A stretch of DNA of 64,000 nucleotides, from contig CADCXC010000010.1 of the NCBI GenBank assembly GCA_902806595.1, positions 1,302,001 to 1,366,000 on the forward strand, given 5' to 3'. The DNA is from Pyrenopolyporus hunteri. Lineage: Eukaryota; Ascomycota; Sordariomycetes; Xylariales; Hypoxylaceae. The notes under the pieces are model-generated. The model saw nothing but the letters and a program-made list of their open reading frames with translations, was not told the DNA's origin and made no database searches. Positions within the stretch are counted from its first letter, which is position 1. Each line of letters begins with the position of its first letter. Position numbers and translations under genes: made by a program. Below, in pieces: positions 1 to 12,416 of this stretch.

Positions 1-1729
1 GAACGCGGTAACTCGTCCCTTACTGCAGAGACGCATGACGTCGCGCTTATTAATACGTACTATTGACAGGCATTCCCCAGACTCCAAATCTAATAATAAT
101 AATTAAAAATAAATGAAAAAAAGTATTTGCTATATGCGATAAGGAATTTGTGGATTTGTAACCGTACTATGGTGGCTCGTAGCCATGCCGAATCATCATC
201 ATTATCGTCGCCACCATCATCGTCATCGGTGTTTGTTAAGAGGACGGACGTCTTCGACGGCAGACACCCGCCCTCCACGTGTCGAGATCTATCAACTCTC
301 ATTGGGGAAACGATATGGCTTTGACAAACTCGAACCTGATATGTAATATGTGAGCACATTACGCCTCGTTGATCACACGGATTCGGGCCCAGCTTGGCGC
401 GCGCAAAAGCATCCCTATGGGACTGTGATTGGAAATATCCATATTACTACTATAGTATGTTCGGAGATTATCGAGGAGCCTAGATGGCTGTGTGACGCGC
501 CTCCCGCAAGAGTGCAATGGAGTAAGATGCCCGAACTATGAGGCGAGTAGGTAGTGGGAATCCTTCTTTTGCATATGAGGCGGCGCGGCGCGAGACGAAT
601 GAACGAATAGGTATCCGTCGACTACGGGTTAGATGCCGATTATACAACTGTTCTGCCGATGGAAATTACCGCTGCGGCAAGACAGGCTGGCGACAGGAGG
701 CTTTCTCTTGGCGAGGCGGAATCCGCGGTTCACCGCTCGACGAGCAAGCCGCCAAGTTGATACCAAGAGTACCAAGACTGCACAAGACGGGACTATGCGA
801 GTCATACAGATTCTTCTGGTCGGCGCAAGTTCCAAGCCCTTCTCGATCCTTCCGCATCCACCTTGATAATCTGTGCATCCTGTGCATCCATGATTAGGCG
901 GACGATAATCCTACATGCTCTTCGTTGTTGAAAGGGCGGACATCGTCCTATTCCCGTGACCAGATATGCTCAAACCATCTTAGATCGCCCGCAGCCGAGA
1001 GAACTAGGCCAAGCTTCTAGATTTGGGCAAAGGTGAGACATGGCGTCGTGGCGCTGAGGCAAGCTGAGGTTTGGTGTCTCACAGGTGGTGAGCACGGGTG
1101 ATCGACAGGACCTTGCTCTAGCCTTTGGCTATCCGTACTATGTAATAGAGAATGCCGACACTAGGGGCCAACTTGGCGATCTTGGCTGCATATACTATCC
1201 GCGCCGGATCTACTTGGCAAACTTGAGATATGTGGCATTTCCGTTGCTTCTCGCTCTTACAGTGTACAAGATTGCGTTGCGAAAAGTCCGAAGCGTGACG
1301 CGTAAAGGTCGTGCAGGTACGCAGTAGGAGTCGCCGGAACGTGGAGGAGCGATGACGGGGTCGGGACCCTTGCCCTAGGGATCGAGTATCGGTTGATTAG
1401 GCACCGCGGTTCTGCCTACCTATTCTTGTCTCATTCTCAGCATGGAATAATGTTGAGGCGCATTATATTGCTTTGATATGACCTCTGACGTGAATGGGAC
1501 TCTCTGATCCGCGTCGTTCGACGAGCGCGCCATTTAACCTGCTTTGGTGTGGGCGTTTGATGTAGGTTGACCGGCAAATCCCTCGATTAGTTACTCGATG
1601 CCGTTGGACCCCGAAGCGGGTTGTTAACTTCCATAGTTGCCTTTTGGATTAACCAAGGCAAGTGGCGACAGATAATGCATGCATCTCACTAACATCTTGC
1701 ATCGCGCGTGTTTCCTCGTTAATGCCGTC
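1..1729. other. Intergenic, no supported gene
   Basis: Only short overlapping open frames of under 120 codons occur on both strands, and none has a recognisable domain or consistent exon structure. A GAT/CAT-type simple repeat near 190-235 gives an acidic or serine-rich frame depending on strand. I see nothing else that can be named. Confidence 0.5.
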
Positions 1730-2539
1730 TCAATATGTTCGTTCCCCGATCCTCACGATCTGCAACCCTTGCCTATAGGTGCTAACCATAGCTTTCCAGT
1801 CTAGTTTGACCCAATCGGGGCCGTTGCGTAGGATGGCCAACCCCTGGCCATCGAGAGATTCGCTATCTCTCCTAGCGGGCGGATCCGTTCTCTGGTGAAA
1901 GGCACAGAAGATTGGCAGATGAACTCTCCAGGCCACTAGTTCGACCTTTTCCAAGTATGGGTCGGCTAGCAAGTTCAGCAACGCCTGAAAAGGGGGCCGT
2001 TGTATCATGTCTGGGTTAAGCTCACGGCTTGGGCTATAGCTCGGGGGTCCTATGCGTACCCTGAGGTTTCGCAAGCTTCCGCTAAGAATCATATCGGAGA
2101 GTATAGGCCCCAAGACGCGCTCGAACTCGCCTCCCACCCTCGTGAGGTAGATGCTTAGGTTGCGCACGCGTCTACGGGGATCCTGTGCTTCTTCACTTAG
2201 GAACCCACCCCGACGGGTTAGGTGTACGGGTAAGCGGTGGCTTTGCGCGTTCAGGATAAAGCGGTTCTCGGTGTAGAAGATGGCAGAGGCCTCTTGGTAC
2301 ATCTGCATGTTGACCAAGAATATGGACAGAAAACTCCTAAGGTCCGACGGCTTCCCGTCGACGAAAACATTGTTATGAAGTATGATGCTGCCCTCTACCA
2401 CCAGAACTTGCGTGAGGATAGCACTCCTCAACTCGGGTGGAAGGTCGAAGAAGCGGAAGATATTTTTCATATCCATTTCTATCCCGCGTATCCCCAGGGA
2501 ACTGACTTCTTTATGGGTAATGTCGACGTTGATTTTCAA
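1730..2539 (-). CDS. F-box-like fungal protein of unknown function
   Basis: This is a single-exon frame of 269 codons. Near its N-terminus it reads FFDLPPELRSAIL, the F-box-like opening of the large fungal families in which a short helical box is followed by fast-evolving sequence. By family analogy the box could bind Skp1 in a ubiquitin ligase, but many such fungal proteins have no known partner. The middle has alternating hydrophobic strands (an NLSIYLTRVG-like stretch) and no catalytic motif. The first methionine is used here; methionines at residues 22 and 24, just before the box, are equally possible starts. It stands alone, convergent with no recognised neighbour, with CFT1 starting 0.8 kb away on the other strand. 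Its function is unknown. Confidence 0.6.
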   Translation of the reverse strand: MKINVDITHKEVSSLGIRGIEMDMKNIFRFFDLPPELRSAILTQVLVVEGSIILHNNVFVDGKPSDLRSFLSIFLVNMQMYQEASAIFYTENRFILNAQSHRLPVHLTRRGGFLSEEAQDPRRRVRNLSIYLTRVGGEFERVLGPILSDMILSGSLRNLRVRIGPPSYSPSRELNPDMIQRPPFQALLNLLADPYLEKVELVAWRVHLPIFCAFHQRTDPPARRDSESLDGQGLAILRNGPDWVKLDWKAMVSTYRQGLQIVRIGERTY

Positions 2540-3383
2540 CGAATGGGTGAGTGGTCCTTATGGGCGTTAGTTATTATGTTTGCCCTGTATGTCCCAACCA
2601 ACTGCTTTAGGCTTGTGAGACCAACGTTTCGATAGCCTTGATAAGGCCGCTTTCTTGCCTATTTGTTTACCCCAGCGTTATTATAATGGTATTGTGATAA
2701 CCGGCTGTTGAAGCGGTTGAGTCTCTTGTTGTCTTTGGTTCTTTTTGTCGGGAGAGAAGAAGAAATCAGGACAAGCAGATGTTATGGGGATAACTGGAAT
2801 ACTGGAGTTAGGCACCTAACCTAACGTAATGTTTTGGATCGGATTGTCTAAGCTGAATCCCATAATAGGTATTAATTGGTGTCTTAAAGATATATCTTCA
2901 TCAAGGGGTCGTCGAGCTACGGTATCGAAAGCTAAGAACGTAGAGATGCCCACGAAGGGTTACAGGTTGGAAAAGACAGTGTTACGATTCGTTGCAGATT
3001 GCATCACAGTTGATTCTCCTTATTAGAATGGGCACTTGGACCAGGGTAGCTGGGTACATGTAGGTACCTAGGTACTTTTGTAAGGGTAGCTGGATTACGT
3101 AACAAATAGCGTACAGTGCCTAGCTGACATCAACGTTCCACGGGCGCATCTTTGCACCTATCAACCTTATATATACATATCCTCATTAATGCACTATCTT
3201 ATCTCAAACCTGGCCAATGCGTAGGTCGGTAGCTGCACGCAAGCGCGTCTAAGCTTCAACTCTTCGCATTTAATCATTCCCATCACCATCTTCACCATTT
3301 TCACCAATTGCCAAATTACTTTTGCGTCCTGGCAGCCTTCTCACCCCAGCAATTGCGCCTGAGATGAGGAAGCAAGGTTCAAG
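2540..3383. promoter_or_regulatory. Intergenic, divergent upstream region of F-box-like gene and CFT1
   Basis: The region is AT-rich and holds no credible gene. A TACCTAGGTAC micro-repeat lies at about 3066-3076. A TATA-like run (ttatatatacatat) lies near 3167-3180, about 200 bases before the CFT1 start, followed by a pyrimidine-rich CATCTTCACC stretch at 3285-3305, typical of fungal 5' leaders. The regulatory reading is inference. Confidence 0.4.
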
Positions 3384-6300
3384 ATGCAATGTTACTCGGA
3401 GTTGACGCCACCCACGGCTGTCACACATTCCTTATACCTCCCCTTCGTTACCGCGCAAAGCAACAACCTCGTCGTCGCAAGAGCTTCCCTCTTGCAAATA
3501 TTTACCACCAAGTCAGTTTCTGCCGAACTCGACAAAGCCCTGAGCGGCCAATTACAGTCATCTAGGTCCGCCGACCATTACGACTCTCGCGTGAACGACG
3601 ACGATGGCCTCGAAGCCTCCTTCCTCGGCGGCGACTCTATCCTCCTCAGGTCCGACCGTTCCAACTATACGAAACTGGTGCTTGTCGCCGAGTTCCCGCT
3701 GGCCGGAACTATCACGGGGTTGGCGCGAATAAAGTCGAAGACGACTGCATCTGGCGGGGAGGCTCTCTTGTTGGCGTTCAAGGATGCGAAGCTTAGCATG
3801 GTCGAGTGGGATCCCGAGAAGAACTCGATAAACACGACCTCGATACACTACTACGAACAAGAGGATCTCCAAGGGTGTCCGTGGGCCGCTCCGCTAAGCC
3901 ACTATGTTAATTTTCTGGCAGCAGATCCTGGCAGCCGGTGCGCGGCTCTGAAGTTTGGGGCGCGGAGTCTTGCTATCATCCAATTCAAGGTTGCAGAGGA
4001 AGACATAGATATGGATGACTGGGACGAGGACTTGGATGGACCGCGGCCGGTGAAAGAGCTTTCCTCCACCACGCCCGAAAATGGAACTAGCAGCAATGAA
4101 GAGACATCATATGCAACCTCATTCGTCCTTCGACTGCCAAATCTTGACCCTAGCCTAATCCATCCTGTGCATCTTGCCTTTCTTCACGAGTATAGAGAAC
4201 CGACCTTCGGTATACTGTCCTCGACTACGTCGCCGTCCTCTGTCCTTGGTCGAAAAGACCAGCTAACGTATATGGTATTCACCCTGGACATCCAGCAGAA
4301 AGCTTCCACGACAATCCTATCAGTAACGGGCCTCCCCCAAGACTTGTTCCGTGTTATCGCGCTGCCTGCGCCCGTCGGTGGCGCCCTTCTAGTCGGCACG
4401 AACGAGCTCATTCATATCGACCAGTCGGGGAAGTCGCATGGTGTAGCCGTGAACCAGTTTGCGAAACACACTACGTCTTTCAGCTTGGTCGACCAAACGG
4501 ATCTTGGGCTGAGGCTGGAAGGCTGCGAAATCGAAGACTTATCTGCCGAGAATGGCGAATTCTTGATGGTCTTGAACGACGGGCGCATCGTACTGATCAC
4601 GTTTAGGGTCGACGGGAGGATCGTGTCCGGGCTAAGCCTCCGTTCTATTGCGGCGGAAGCTGGTGGGACTATCATACCGACCGGTGTCACAACCTTGAGT
4701 AAGCTAAATAAGACGTGCCTGTTCGCGGGCAGCGACGGGGCTGATTCACTGGTTGTTGGCTGGACGCGAAAACAAAGCCAGTTGGGAAGAAGGAAATCTC
4801 GCCTCCATGATCCATCTATGGACCTCGACCTAGATGATGAAGATATGGAGGATTTAGAAGACGATGACGATCTGTACGGAGAGGAAACCGCGCAGGCAAA
4901 GCAACCGTCGAATTCCACTGGCGCGTCGGGCGGTAAATCGGGGGAGCTCGTTTTTCGTATACACGATCGCCTTATCAGCATCGCGCCCATCAAGGACTTC
5001 ACGCTCGGACAGACAGCTCCCTCCGACGAGGAAGAACGCAAAAACCAGGTGGGCGTTACAAGCGATATTAGTCTTGTCTGTACTTGCGGCCGAGGCAATG
5101 CCGGTTCTATTGCTGTAATCAACCGAGAAGTACAGCCAAAGGTCATCGGGCGCTTCGAGTTCCCCGAAGCGAGAGGTTTCTGGACCATGGCGGCGCAGAA
5201 ACCGATGCCAAAGTCATTACAAGGCGACAAGGGAGCTACATCTCTGGGCGCGGAGTACGAAACCTCTGCCCAGTATGACCGCTTCATGATCGTTCCCAAG
5301 GTTGATTTAGATGGATACGAGACCTCGGACGTGTACGCTCTCACCGGCGCCGGATTTGAGGCGCTGACCGGGACGGAGTTTGAGCCGGCGGCCGGTTTTA
5401 CCATTGAAGCTGGTACTATGGGCAGCCATATGAGAATTATTCAAGTTCTCAAGACCGCTGTCCACTGTTATGACGGGGGTAAGTTCGTCTCATATACCCC
5501 TTACACACTTACTAATATCTTGGGTCAGATTTTGGACTCACTCAGATCCTACCGATGCTGGATGAGGAGACGGGTGCGGAGCCAAGGGTGAACTTTGCTA
5601 GTATAGCCGATCCATTTCTTTTGCTTGTACGAGACGATGCAAGCGTCTTCGTTGCTATGATCTTCAAGAACTTGGAACTTGAAGAACTCGAAAAGGAAGA
5701 CGAGGCGCTTACTTCAACTAAATGGGCTACCGGCTGTTTATATGAGGATATATCCGGCATATTTACAGGAGTGCAGACCGACAAGGGCGCGAAGAACGGT
5801 GAAAACATAGTAATGTTCTTGCTGAGCAAGGCCGGCGCGCTACATGTAAGTGGCGAACCTCAATTCTTGACATTGTTACTAATAGCCCTAGGCGTATGCA
5901 TTACCCGATCTATCCAAGCCCATTTATGTTGCGGAGGGCTTGCCATTTGTTCCTCCAATCCTTTCGGCGAACTATGCGGCTAGACGAGGAACGGCTAAGG
6001 AGACTATCAAGGAGATATTAGTAGCCGATCTCGGGGATTCGACGTCCTCGTATCCGTACTTGATCGTGAGCCAGCTTAGACCCCATGTATGCTAAGATAA
6101 TAGTGCTCACTATTCTCAGGTTCGCCACGATAATAACGATATAACTATATACCAACCCTTCCGTATACCCTCCGCTACTACACAAGACATTTCCACGTCA
6201 CTTCACTTCCAGAAGTTAAACAATCCTGTTTTAGCAGACGATCCAGAGATACCGGCGGACAGTGAGGATGATGAAGTGCAAAAAGATCCTCCGATGCGAC

Positions 6301-7973
6301 GATGCGACAATATCGGCGGATATAAGACGGTTTTCGTCCCGGGAAACTCCCCTAGCTTCATTCTGAGGTCGTCGAAAACTCTACCCAGGGTCCTTAGGCT
6401 GCAGGGCACCGGAGTTCGGGGAATGAGTCCGTTCCATACCGAGGGCTGCGAGCGCGGTTTTATCTACGCAGACTCTAACGGTATTGCGCGAGTGTCTCAG
6501 ATACCGGTCCGCAACACCACGTACGCCGAGATAGGTATGACTCTCAAAAAGATACCTTTGAATGCAGACGTTCACTCCATTTCTCATCATCCGCCGTCGG
6601 GCACTTACGTCGTGGGATGTGACACTCCGGAGCCATTCGAGCTGCCGAAAGAAGATGACTACCATAAAGAGTGGCAACACGAAAAGGACCTGACCTTCAA
6701 GCCGATGGTTGAACGCGGCCAGGTCAAATTGATAAACCCTAGCAGCTGGACTGTCATCGACACCGTCGACATGGAACCGTGCGAGACAGTGATGTGTATC
6801 GAGACGCTCAATCTAGAGGTATCAGAATCTACCAACGAGAGGAAGCAACTCATCGCCGTGGGAACGGCCGTATCCCGCGGAGAGGATCTTCCCATCAGGG
6901 GCAGAGTTCTCGTATACGATATAGTGACCGTCATCCCTGAACCTGGACGGCCCGAAACCGACAAGAGGCTAAAGCTCGTGGCGAACGAGGACATTCCCCG
7001 TGGCGCGGTGACGGCTATTTCTGAGATAGGAACTCAGGGCCTGATGCTGGTTGCCCAAGGACAGAAGTGCATGGTCCGCGGTTTGAAGGAGGACGGCACT
7101 CTCCTACCCGTCGCGTTCATGGATATGAGCTGCTACGTGACCGCCGTCCGCGAGCTTAAAGGAACTGGCCTCTGCCTCATGGCCGATGCGGTAAAAGGGG
7201 TGTGGTTTACGGGATACACCGAAGAGCCGTACCGGATGGTGCTTTTCGGAAAGAGCTCCACCAAGCTGGAAGTTCTGACGGTGGATTTCCTCCCAGATGG
7301 TGATGAGCTTCTAATAGTAGCTTGCGACTCAGATGGCGGCATTCATATTCTCCAATTCGACCCCGACCGTACGTTTTCTCTCTTACTCCCTATCTCCCTT
7401 ATTTCAAATTAGTATTAACAAGATAAAACAGATCCCAAATCTCTCCAAGGCCACCTCCTCCTCCACCGCACCACTTTCTCAGCCGGCGCCCACCCTCCGA
7501 CCCGAAGCATGCTTCTCCCGCGCACCCTCCCCCGACTCCGACTACCTCTCCCAGCACGCGCAGAGCGCCGCCGCCGCCAACTCCTCCTCCCCCCCGCCTC
7601 CCCCTCCATCATCCTCCTCTCCTCCCCCACCGGCGCCCTCGCCACCCTCGCGCCCCTGTCCGAGCCCCAGTACCGCCGCCTGTCCTTCCTCACCGGCCAG
7701 GTCCTCTCCTCGCTGCCGCACCACGCCGGCCTCAACCCCAAGGACCACCGCGCCCCCGCCTCCCCCCCGGGCGTCGTCGGCCGCTTCCCGCCCGCCGTCG
7801 ACGCCGGCATCGGCCGCGCCGTCGTCGACGGCGCCCTGCTCGCCCGCTGGAACGAGCTCCCCGCCGGCCGGCGCGCCGAGATCGCCGGCCGCGTCGGCTT
7901 CGCGGGCGGCGTCCGCGAGGTCAGGAGCGTGTTGGCGGAGGTTCTGGGGGGCGCTGGGTTGGGGTATATGTGA
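3384..7973 (+). CDS. CFT1: Cleavage and polyadenylation specificity factor subunit 1 (Cft1/CPSF160)
   Basis: Cft1 is the scaffold of the nuclear pre-mRNA 3'-end cleavage and polyadenylation machinery and helps recognise the poly(A) signal region. My model is join(3384..5478, 5529..5845, 5892..6065, 6120..7368, 7432..7973), giving 1458 residues, close to the usual length of about 1400 or more. All four introns are short GT-AG and phases close exactly. The N-terminus (MQCYSELTPPTAVTHSL) and NNLVVARASLLQIF block are typical of Cft1. The C-terminal part is a CPSF_A-type beta-propeller domain, and the last junction restores FDPDHPKSLQGHLLLHRTTF. An acidic linker lies near residues 475-505. The final exon is far richer in G+C than the others, with strongly skewed third positions, but it stays in frame and matches the family. 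It is followed by 0.9 kb without genes. Confidence 0.93.
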
Positions 7974-8885
7974 GCTGTGAGTTAGGGCCTTTAGTTTGAG
8001 GTGATGGGTACTTATGTTAAAGGGGGGTTGGGTACAACACTTGATATCGAATTTAACTACGTCCAAGTGCTTACTGGATGGACCTACCTATATTCGTTCC
8101 AGCTTATCGTCTAGAAGGTGTTGTTACAGAAAGAGGTTTCTATTCACAACGACGCCCCAGGGTCGACCCTATCCTAGTAGGTAGGTATGCAGAGGTACGG
8201 ATAGGAGTACGCAGATTAATGAATTCGTTAAGCCTAAGCTTAATTATACTAGGTATTATCAGTGACCTGAATAATTGCATATGCGTTATTTTCGTCGCGT
8301 CTAGAGTACATGATTAAGCTCAATCTTAGAGTGTTGTGTTCGTTCGAAATCGAAAAGAGGAGATTCAATTTACTTTAGGAGCCCATTGGGGGCATCGATT
8401 CTACTAATCGTATCCGTCAGACCAAAGCCGTTGTATATTCCCCCCTGCCTTGCCATGCGCATGAATTAAATGAGCCAAATATCCGTATCCCGTAGCCCGT
8501 AGCCCGTAGCCCATAGTCCATTACCCATCGTCCATGTTTTTCCCCGGCGCAAGTACTTTAAGCTTGTGAAAGCTTCTCACTGCAAAGATTGCCCAAAGTT
8601 CCCTTGATCCCTATTCCTTTTAACCATACCTGTGGTAGGGAAGACCGAAACCGAGATCTGGAGTTTTTATGAAAAAGGGTCTCTTTTCCAGAGTGCATTG
8701 GGCCCCAGCCGTTTCAGTGCGGTGCGGTGACGTAGTTTCTGAAGCCGCGATGCAGAACTGGAAGACTGAAAGCACGAGATATCCTGTATGACCTTCCAAT
8801 GGCGACCTAGTCTAGAAAAAACGATGGAAATGAAATAGATGGAATTGCTGCTGAATAACGAGCAAATGAAATTGGACTAGAACAT
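7974..8885. other. Intergenic between convergent CFT1 and Pal1-family gene
   Basis: This is the 3' flank of two convergent genes. It contains a short tandem repeat of CCCGTAG at 8489-8516 and no supported gene. Confidence 0.5.
8489..8516. repeat. Short tandem repeat (CCCGTAG)4
   Basis: Four 7-base units follow each other; three are CCCGTAG and the last is CCCATAG. It is a simple microsatellite in intergenic DNA with no visible function. Confidence 0.85.
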
Positions 8886-9984
8886 TCAAATGTCCTCGTG
8901 TCTACGTCGGATGCTGCCAATACGTCGTTTGATGCCGTCGCTGAGTCGACTCCCCTTCGGACTGGAAGGACCGGCGGATCCGAGACTAGCACTGCGTTCT
9001 CTGACGATGACGTGGCCATCCTTTTCACCCTTGCCGTTTACGCCAGTAGCATGCGCGGTGGGTTGCATCTCAAAAGCACCCGCCTTATCTTGCGATTTGT
9101 GTTTCGAACGTTTCTGGCGTTTTAGTTCTTCCTCAATGGTATACCACGGTTCGCCTTTACCCTTCAGATCATTCGGGTGGTACGTCTGATAGCTTGTGTC
9201 AGCCTCTTCGTCTTAAGTGGGGGTTGGGGTCTTGGGCTTTTTTCTTTCCAGAAGTGGTTTGTCCGAATATTGCCGGGGTGGACTTACGATATGGTCCCAT
9301 CGTCTGTAGGGACCTCCCTCTGCATCTTCCTCTCTCATGAGATCGGGGCCTTCCTCGTACTCCATTACGTGGCCGCTAAGGTCCCGTTCGCCAGGCGGAA
9401 TGTTCGCCGTGCCTTGTAGAGGCACATGACGTTCTAGGGAGTCCATCACGTTTTCGCGCGGCGTTGCCTTGAGGGCTTCCTCATTCCCGTACTTAACTGC
9501 CTCTATGGGGGCGTACCGCTTATCGCGATTTCTTGAAGCTAGCGTGGCGTCGTAGGGTCCGTCGTGGTGGTAGACACCCCCAAATCCAGTGGCGTCGAGG
9601 GCATCTACTGTGTCTGCTCCCGGGAAGTTCTTCTTTCGCAGATGAGGGGCACGGTCAGCGGCTTTAGTGGCTCGCTTAATTGCTTCGAGGGGCCGTTCAG
9701 ACATTTTGCTGATACAGGCACAAGGTTGAAAAGGCTGCTTTAATGCTGTCCTTGATTCTCCTGGTAGACCAACGTCGTTTCTTAGATCGTTTCTTAGGCT
9801 TAGACTTCGGGTCGACTGGTGAAGAATTGAGATTGTTTCGGGATAATATTTGGTCGAAACTCGTAGGAGGGGTTCTTGATAATTGAGAACGAGGCACTCG
9901 GCGAGCTGTTGCTGTGGATGCGGCACGAGAGAAAGCCTGGTAGGGTTCAGGCTCGTAAAGAGGGCCAAGAATCTCGTTATTTGC
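8886..9984 (-). CDS. Pal1-family cell-morphology protein, 5' part unresolved, apparent frame break
   Basis: Pal1 proteins act at the cell cortex and endocytic sites in fungal morphogenesis. The conserved core is clear: ADRAPHLRKKNFPGADTVD, GGVYHHDGPYDATLASRN, NEEALKATPRENV, DRHVPLQGT-like and EYEEGPDLMREEDAEGG. An intron at 9186-9287 joins RRWDHI to TYHPNDLKGKGEPWYT, the usual Pal1 ending, and the protein stops at 8886. Upstream, the exon from 9984 reads EPEPYQAFSRAAS then an SPVDPKSKPKKRSKKRR stretch in another frame. The two frames overlap at about 9697-9790 and no good intron connects them, so one base appears gained or lost near 9700-9710. A 23-base candidate exon at 10070-10092 (encoding SGPLDWQ) would extend the N-terminus; the true start was not found. 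Confidence 0.75.
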
Positions 9985-12416
9985 CTATTGGGAAATGTGA
10001 AGAATTAGTAGGAAAAGAATAGAGGGAAATAAAAATAGAAAAAGAAGTAAAAAGAACGTCGGTTTGAACCTGCCAATCCAATGGTCCAGATCCTGCAAGA
10101 ACGCGTGTTCGAAGACATGACTATGATGTAACTAGCCAGTGAACGATCCGGTACTTCCAAGAGCTCTCTCTTTCCGTCCTCGCAAGGGGTGGGAGACGGC
10201 AGCTTGCATCCCTGCTGCATCCCCACTTGCCGACGTCGACGCAGCATATGACGTATGCATGCAACAGGGGTAGCTCAGAGTGACATCGGGAAGGGGGCAG
10301 GGGACAAGGGACTCGACGATCAAGATCAGCAGGCACGAACTTGGAGGTTTCTACCTCGAAGGGCCTAGTACAAGAATATCCATCGACATATGTCATGCAA
10401 GAGCAACCCGTCCATACGTGCGGTAAGCTGGTGATAGATAGTACAAAGACAAGCGCGGAGAAGGTTAGGGGGCATATGGATACCTATCTGAATGACAGAA
10501 AATAAAAGGAAACGACAACTCCGGGCCAGATTCATCACTTCCGTGTATACCGTAATTTGGTACTTACCCAGGAGTGTTCTGAGCGCCTCAGACCAGAAGC
10601 CATAGCCGATGTATGAAAAATAGACGTAATAAGAAATTAGTAGGTACTGGACGAAGAAGACGAATATATTGCTGCGCAACTGATCCGAGAAAAACATTAT
10701 GTTCAAGGAAATACTCCGAATCCCAGTTGGCGTTTTATGAAAATTGCCAGTGAGAGACCTGAGGGCAAGAGGAGGAAGATTGCTGGCGCTGGTCGGAGTG
10801 TATATGGTAAAGAACTGCCCATAATGCGCGATGACTAGATAGTACACGCGTACAGAGCCTCGACTCAGGGGATTAGACGTTGTTGAAATCTTGGGTAGAG
10901 TAGCTTGCACTTTGACGTCTCATCTGTTTAGCCTTCAAAACACCCTCCTTTTTCCTCGTAAGATATCGACGCAAGGTAAATATTTAGCAGATAGTGACCT
11001 ACTACCTAGGTACAATTTCCATCATTCATCTTGCTAGATGCTATCGCTCACCTTGAGGGGTATTTCAATATTGCCATCTATCCCTAAACACCGAATATGC
11101 CTCACTAAAGGTTTAGCCTGTTCTGAGCCTAAACAAGAAACTAGAACTAGTTTCGATAGTTTTAAACGTTGTGCGGAGTACGGATGAATACTGTACCTAA
11201 TGAAGCCAGCCGTATAGTGAGGAGAATATGTACGTTGTTGCGCGAGCCATCTGACTGAGGCCCGGGTATATATACTGAATGGGGATAAAGGGACATGTCT
11301 CATAAGTCCACAACACGGCAAATACACACCTGGCGCATTTGTGTCGACTCTTTGGTAATTGCTAAGTTCATATAGGGCCAACTTTCCCTAGGAGACTTAT
11401 AAGTTGAACTAAGAAAAGAACGCTTCAAATCGACACAAGCTGACGGATGGTGTGCCGCGTATATCTAAGTTGGAATACCACATACCTAGGTACCTAGGTA
11501 GTCAATAAACCCCACCCAAGGTTTCACGTTTTCTTCGCTCCTGATTATTAGATTCTTACCATTAGCAGGGGAAAAACTGGTGTCCAAGACATCCATACCG
11601 TAGGTAAGGCTACTAGTTAGAGAATGTCTATATTTAACTTTTATATGGATGTTGTTTTCAAAGTTCTGTCCTTAATAATAATAATAAAAAAAAAAGAAGC
11701 CCGTCAGCTGCGACATTATTGTGTCGGTGCGGCCTCGGCTGACGTAGTCTCGGAGAAGTGTTAAGGCTATTGTCTAACGTTAACTTCCAATAATGTCCAC
11801 TAAAGCTGAGGGGGCATCCGCTAAATTACAGCGGATATTACTCAAGTTTAGCATAGAGCAGCTGGACTCCATACCCAAAAAGATCCTAGGAATAACCCAT
11901 AATAATGACATCCTGAAAAGTTCAGATAGGTGCTTAAATGATGCTACGATATTAATTTACTGGATAGAACTATACTGATACTAGAGATCTCGAACACTGT
12001 TTTCAACCCTCCGTAATATTTCCCTGGGGGAAATCTGTATAGAAGTGTGGTGTATAATCGTGAGAATAAATAAAAATGAGAGTTAAGCACGCTCTACAGA
12101 GAATATAGTAGATAGGGGAGCTTCAGGTATCCCTTGCGTGTTTCTCTTCAGCCCTATGGGTCCTACCGCCACTAATGCGGCTGGGGGTAGCATTAAAAGC
12201 TAGGTACCTGCAAGGTACCTAAGGCAGGAACAAATCCTGGGCTACCGTCACCATAATAGGCGTGTATAAGGTTGCATGGATAGGTACCTTAAAGCAATTC
12301 TATACCATCTCCTCAACTTTGGCTTCACCGACCCAAGGCATAAAAGTAAATAAAAAGTGGAATGGATGAATTATAGTTAATGTAACGAATATTATGGCTC
12401 GTGGACCAATATCTCC
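9985..12416. other. Largely gene-free, AT-rich; may hold 5' exons of the Pal1 gene
   Basis: The first part probably includes the Pal1 5' exons and leader, including the candidate micro-exon at 10070-10092 between a CAG acceptor and a GTTCAA donor. Further on there are only AT-rich frames without family features. A palindromic TACCTAGGTA pair lies at 11483-11500, and AGGTACC-type pieces recur near 12200-12290. Confidence 0.4.
11483..11500. repeat. TACCTAGGTA palindromic micro-repeat (double unit)
   Basis: Two overlapping TACCTAGGTA palindromes form an 18-base self-complementary run. The same 18 bases occur at 16783-16800, and single or degenerate copies are scattered through the intergenic DNA of this window. 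Confidence 0.85.

Noticed and set aside
538..897. 119-codon plus-strand frame near the left edge
   Set aside because: No domain, overlapped by three other frames of similar size, no splice pattern.
4412..5404. 330-codon open frame on the minus strand inside CFT1
   Set aside because: It is a Ser/Pro-rich shadow of the conserved CFT1 coding frame with no domain.
7333..7980. Pro/Ser-rich plus-strand frame of 215 codons at the CFT1 3' end
   Set aside because: It reads out of frame through intron 4 and the GC-rich exon 5; the spliced CFT1 frame explains the region.
10365..10910. 181-codon minus-strand frame
   Set aside because: AT-rich, no family features, contains intron-like signals, and no conserved block; could hide Pal1 5' sequence but not shown.
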